Assembly (NCBI RefSeq): GCF_008763945.1
Contig: NZ_VTQH01000001.1
Coordinates: 395,441-459,440, forward strand
Reading direction: 5' to 3'
From: Microbacterium testaceum StLB037
GTDB lineage: Bacteria > Actinomycetota > Actinomycetes > Actinomycetales > Microbacteriaceae
Length of the DNA: 64,000 nt
Shown one piece after another: positions 61,598-64,000 of this stretch. The notes below the pieces were generated by a model. That model was not told where the DNA came from. It did no database searches and saw only the letters and a program-made list of their open reading frames with translations. Each line of letters begins with the position of its first letter. Positions within the stretch are counted from its first letter, which is position 1. The translations under genes were made by a program, and so were the position numbers.

Positions 61598-62898
61598 TGT
61601 TCGTCACCGGCCGTCTCGCTCTGCTCGTCGCCCTCGGCGTCGTGCCCCTGGTGCTGCTCAGCACGGCGGGGCTCTCGGCGTGGGCGGTCGCCGGGGGCTG
61701 GGTCGTGCTCTGCGTCGTGCTGGTGGTCGTCGACACGGTGCTCGCGGCCGATCCGCGTCGCGTCGAGATCACGCGCACCCACCCCGAGCGGGCCCTGCGT
61801 GACGAACCCGTCGCCGGCGAGCTGCGCGTGCGTAACCTCAACACCCGCCTGTTGCGCGCCCGGGTCCGCGATGCGTGGCAGCCGACCGCCGGGGCGCCCT
61901 CCGAACGTCTGCGGCTCACGGTTCCCCCGGGCGAGCGGCGTGGGGTTCCGCTGCCCCTGCGCCCCCGACGCCGGGGAGAGGTGCGCAGCGGCTTCGTCGT
62001 CGTGCGGGCAGCCGGTCCCCTGGGGCTGGCGGGGCGCCAGGGCGTCGTCGACGCCCCCGGCCGGATCCGCGTGCTCCCGCCGTTCACCTCGCGTCGGCAC
62101 CTCCCCTCTCGCCTCGCCCGGCTCCGCGAGCTCGACGGAAACACGAGCCTGCAGGTGCGCGGTCAGGGCACCGAGTTCGACAGCCTGCGCGAGTACGTCC
62201 GCGGCGACGACGTGCGCTCGATCGATTGGCGCGCGACGGCCCGAGCGGGCACGACGGTGCTCCGCACCTGGCGCCCCGAGCGTGACCGCCACGTCGTGAT
62301 CGTGATCGACACCGGGCGCACCGCCGCCGCCCGCGTGGGCGACGGGGTCCGCCTCGACGCCGCGATGGAGGCGGCCCTCCTGCTGTCGGTGCTGGCGGCG
62401 CGGGCGGGCGATCACGTCCACCTGCTGATGTTCGACCGCGTCGCCCGCGCCCGCGTGACGCGCGTCGACGGCACGCAGCTCCTGCCCGCGCTGGTCGACG
62501 CGATGGCCCCGGTCGACCCCCAGCTGATCGACACCGACTGGGATGCCGCTCTCGCGCACGTCCGCGGATTCACCGTGCGCCCGGCCCTGGTCGTGCTGCT
62601 CACCGCGGCCGACGACCCCGAAGCGGCCCGCGCGTTCCTCGCCTCGCTGCCGGCCGTGGCCGCGCGGTCACGTCTGCTCGTGGCCACCGCCACCGACGGG
62701 CCGGGCGAGATCCCCGTCCACCGCGATGCCTCCGACGTCTACGCCGCCGCGGCCGTCGAACGCGCCCGGCACGACGCCGACCGGGTGGCCGCGGCGATCG
62801 TGCGCGCCGGGGGCGACGCGGTGTCGGCCTCGGCCGACGACCTGCCGCCGCTCGTGGCCGACCGATACCTCGCCCTGAAAGCGGCCGGGCGGCTGTAG
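61597..62898 (+). CDS. DUF58 domain (VWA-like) membrane protein
   Basis: This 433-residue protein has two N-terminal helices, then the DUF58 core with LREYVRGDDVRSIDWRATARAG near residue 205, and a VWA-like domain starting VVIVIDTGRTAAARVGDG (MIDAS-like DxG and Ser/Thr positions are imperfect). In characterised MoxR-VWA pairs such proteins are partners of the ATPase. The ATG overlaps the moxR stop by one base (TGATG). It is the last gene of the operon; a weak hairpin (CCGCGA 62920-62925 with TCGCGG 62932-62937) follows. Confidence 0.9.
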   Translation: MFVTGRLALLVALGVVPLVLLSTAGLSAWAVAGGWVVLCVVLVVVDTVLAADPRRVEITRTHPERALRDEPVAGELRVRNLNTRLLRARVRDAWQPTAGAPSERLRLTVPPGERRGVPLPLRPRRRGEVRSGFVVVRAAGPLGLAGRQGVVDAPGRIRVLPPFTSRRHLPSRLARLRELDGNTSLQVRGQGTEFDSLREYVRGDDVRSIDWRATARAGTTVLRTWRPERDRHVVIVIDTGRTAAARVGDGVRLDAAMEAALLLSVLAARAGDHVHLLMFDRVARARVTRVDGTQLLPALVDAMAPVDPQLIDTDWDAALAHVRGFTVRPALVVLLTAADDPEAARAFLASLPAVAARSRLLVATATDGPGEIPVHRDASDVYAAAAVERARHDADRVAAAIVRAGGDAVSASADDLPPLVADRYLALKAAGRL

Positions 62899-63024
62899 CA
62901 CACCGCTTCCCCATGCAGCCCGCGACATATCTCGCGGCTTATCCTGGGGGGTACCCTTTCCAGCCGTCGATGCGTCCCCTCCGCGCCCGGCTGCGCCGTC
63001 TACGCACAGGATGCGGGAGATCTC

Positions 63025-64000
63025 TTGCCAGGTAACGCCACCACGCACTTCGACGATGTGGCCCTCGTTTCGGTGGCGAGCGTCTTGCCCAGCCGCGTCA
63101 CGACGTCGGACGACATCGAGGAGCGCCTCGCCCCGGCGCTGAAGCGACTCAAGCTCAAGCCGGGTCTGCTTCGCCGCGTCGCCGGCGTCACCGAGCGTCG
63201 CAACTGGGCGGAGGGCGAGTCCTCCGACGAGGCCACCATCTCCGCGGGGAAGCAGGCCCTCGCCGAGGCGGGCGTCGACCCGAGCGAGATCGGGCTCATC
63301 ATCAACACCTCGGTGACCCGCAAGCACCTCGAGCCCTCGGTCGCCGTGCGCCTGCACCACGGCCTGGGCCTGCCGAGCTCGGCGATCAACTTCGACGTCG
63401 CCAACGCGTGCCTCGGCTTCATCAACGGCATGAGCCTCGCCGCGGGCATGATCCAGTCGGGCCAGGTCAAATACGCCCTGATCGTCAACGGCGAGGATGC
63501 CGACGAGATCCAGGTGAACACCATCAACCGCCTCGTGCGCGAAGACCTCGACCGCGACGCCTTCATGCAGGAGTTCGCCTCCCTCACCCTCGGTTCGGGC
63601 GCGGCCGCCGCGGTCCTCGGCCGCGCGAGCGACCACCCCGAGGGGCACCGCATCGTGGGCGGCGTCACGCGCGCCGCGACGCAGTTCTACGACCTGTGCG
63701 TCGGTAGCGTCGACGGGATGTTCACCGACGCCAAGGCCCTGCTCAAGGGCGGCCTCGACCTCGTCGTCTCGGCCTGGAAAGAGGCCAAGGACGAGTTCTC
63801 GTGGACCGGCATGGACCGCTACATCACCCACCAGGTCTCGTCGGTGCACACCTCGGCCATCGTCCGCGCCGCCAAGCTCGACCGCGATCTGGTGCCGGTG
63901 ACATACCCCACCCTCGGCAACGTCGGTCCCGCTTCGATTCCGATCACCCTCGCCGCCGAGCAGAAGACGCTGCGCCGAGGTGATCGCGTCCTCCTGATGG
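63025..64000 (+). CDS. OleA-like thiolase-fold enzyme (KAS III family), 3' end cut by window edge
   Basis: The frame is open to the window end (about 325 codons). Thiolase-fold residues are present: active Cys in DVANACLGFING, His in YITHQVSSVHTSA and Asn in TLGNVGPASI. The loop TSVTRKHLEPSVAV matches the OleA pattern LEPS, where the Glu abstracts the proton in head-to-head Claisen condensation of fatty acyl-CoAs. OleA starts long-chain olefin synthesis. The TTG at 63025 with GGGAG a few bases upstream is the likely start; GTG 63058 is possible. Partner genes would lie past the window. Confidence 0.82.
   Translation, partial: MPGNATTHFDDVALVSVASVLPSRVTTSDDIEERLAPALKRLKLKPGLLRRVAGVTERRNWAEGESSDEATISAGKQALAEAGVDPSEIGLIINTSVTRKHLEPSVAVRLHHGLGLPSSAINFDVANACLGFINGMSLAAGMIQSGQVKYALIVNGEDADEIQVNTINRLVREDLDRDAFMQEFASLTLGSGAAAAVLGRASDHPEGHRIVGGVTRAATQFYDLCVGSVDGMFTDAKALLKGGLDLVVSAWKEAKDEFSWTGMDRYITHQVSSVHTSAIVRAAKLDRDLVPVTYPTLGNVGPASIPITLAAEQKTLRRGDRVLLM

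Overview
The window is chromosomal DNA from a high-GC actinomycete, most likely Microbacteriaceae and probably Microbacterium. The evidence is GC-ending codons throughout, a WhiB1-type regulator, an MtrA-MtrB-LpqB system, a SigR/RsrA-type sigma and anti-sigma pair, a fused actinobacterial 2-oxoglutarate decarboxylase (Kgd), GuaB1, and many leaderless promoters. The genus is an inference. I see no rRNA, tRNA, CRISPR array, insertion sequence or prophage. Most genes sit in tight operons with ATGA or GTGA stop/start overlaps.

Layout. 1-1.1 kb: a tyrosine phosphatase (cut by the window edge) and an AhpD-like protein. 1.2-7.2 kb: an alpha/beta hydrolase and a five-gene peptide-type ABC importer. 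7.4-8.8 kb: a protealysin-type M4 protease and its emfourin-type inhibitor. 9.2-13.5 kb: an acetyltransferase, uracil-DNA glycosylase, a phosphoribosyltransferase, a drug-efflux MFS protein and an SDR. 13.7-17.2 kb: metY and metX, with a degenerate SDR between them. 17.3-27.6 kb: MFS, thiamine-binding protein, GT87 mannosyltransferase-like protein, NAD(P)HX dehydratase, an Old Yellow Enzyme, two CNNM/CBS proteins, a GH76-like protein and GuaB1. 27.7-31.4 kb: kgd. 31.6-36.7 kb: a lipid aminoacyltransferase of MprF type with a linked membrane serine hydrolase, and an Eis-like acetyltransferase. 36.8-40.6 kb: rsrA-sigR, divergent from aroA-rsgA-bcp.

41.1-57.2 kb resembles the mycobacterial Rv3219-Rv3246c block: whiB1, pdtaS, an Rv3235-like gene, secA, hpf, comF, lpqB, mtrB, mtrA. 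Two unusual genes, a coiled-coil protein and a Tat-exported repeat protein, are inserted between secA and hpf. 57.3-62.9 kb is a membrane protein / DUF4129 / DUF4350 / MoxR / DUF58 operon. The window ends inside an OleA-like thiolase-fold gene.

The strongest signals not explained by genes are: a roughly seven-fold excess of the 7-mer GGATGCC/GGCATCC; a -10 hexamer followed by exactly six bases and then the start codon at a dozen genes; short intergenic cassettes in which one word is repeated several times in direct and inverted orientation; a SigR-type promoter lying across the aroA start; and structured 5' leaders on whiB1 and hpf.
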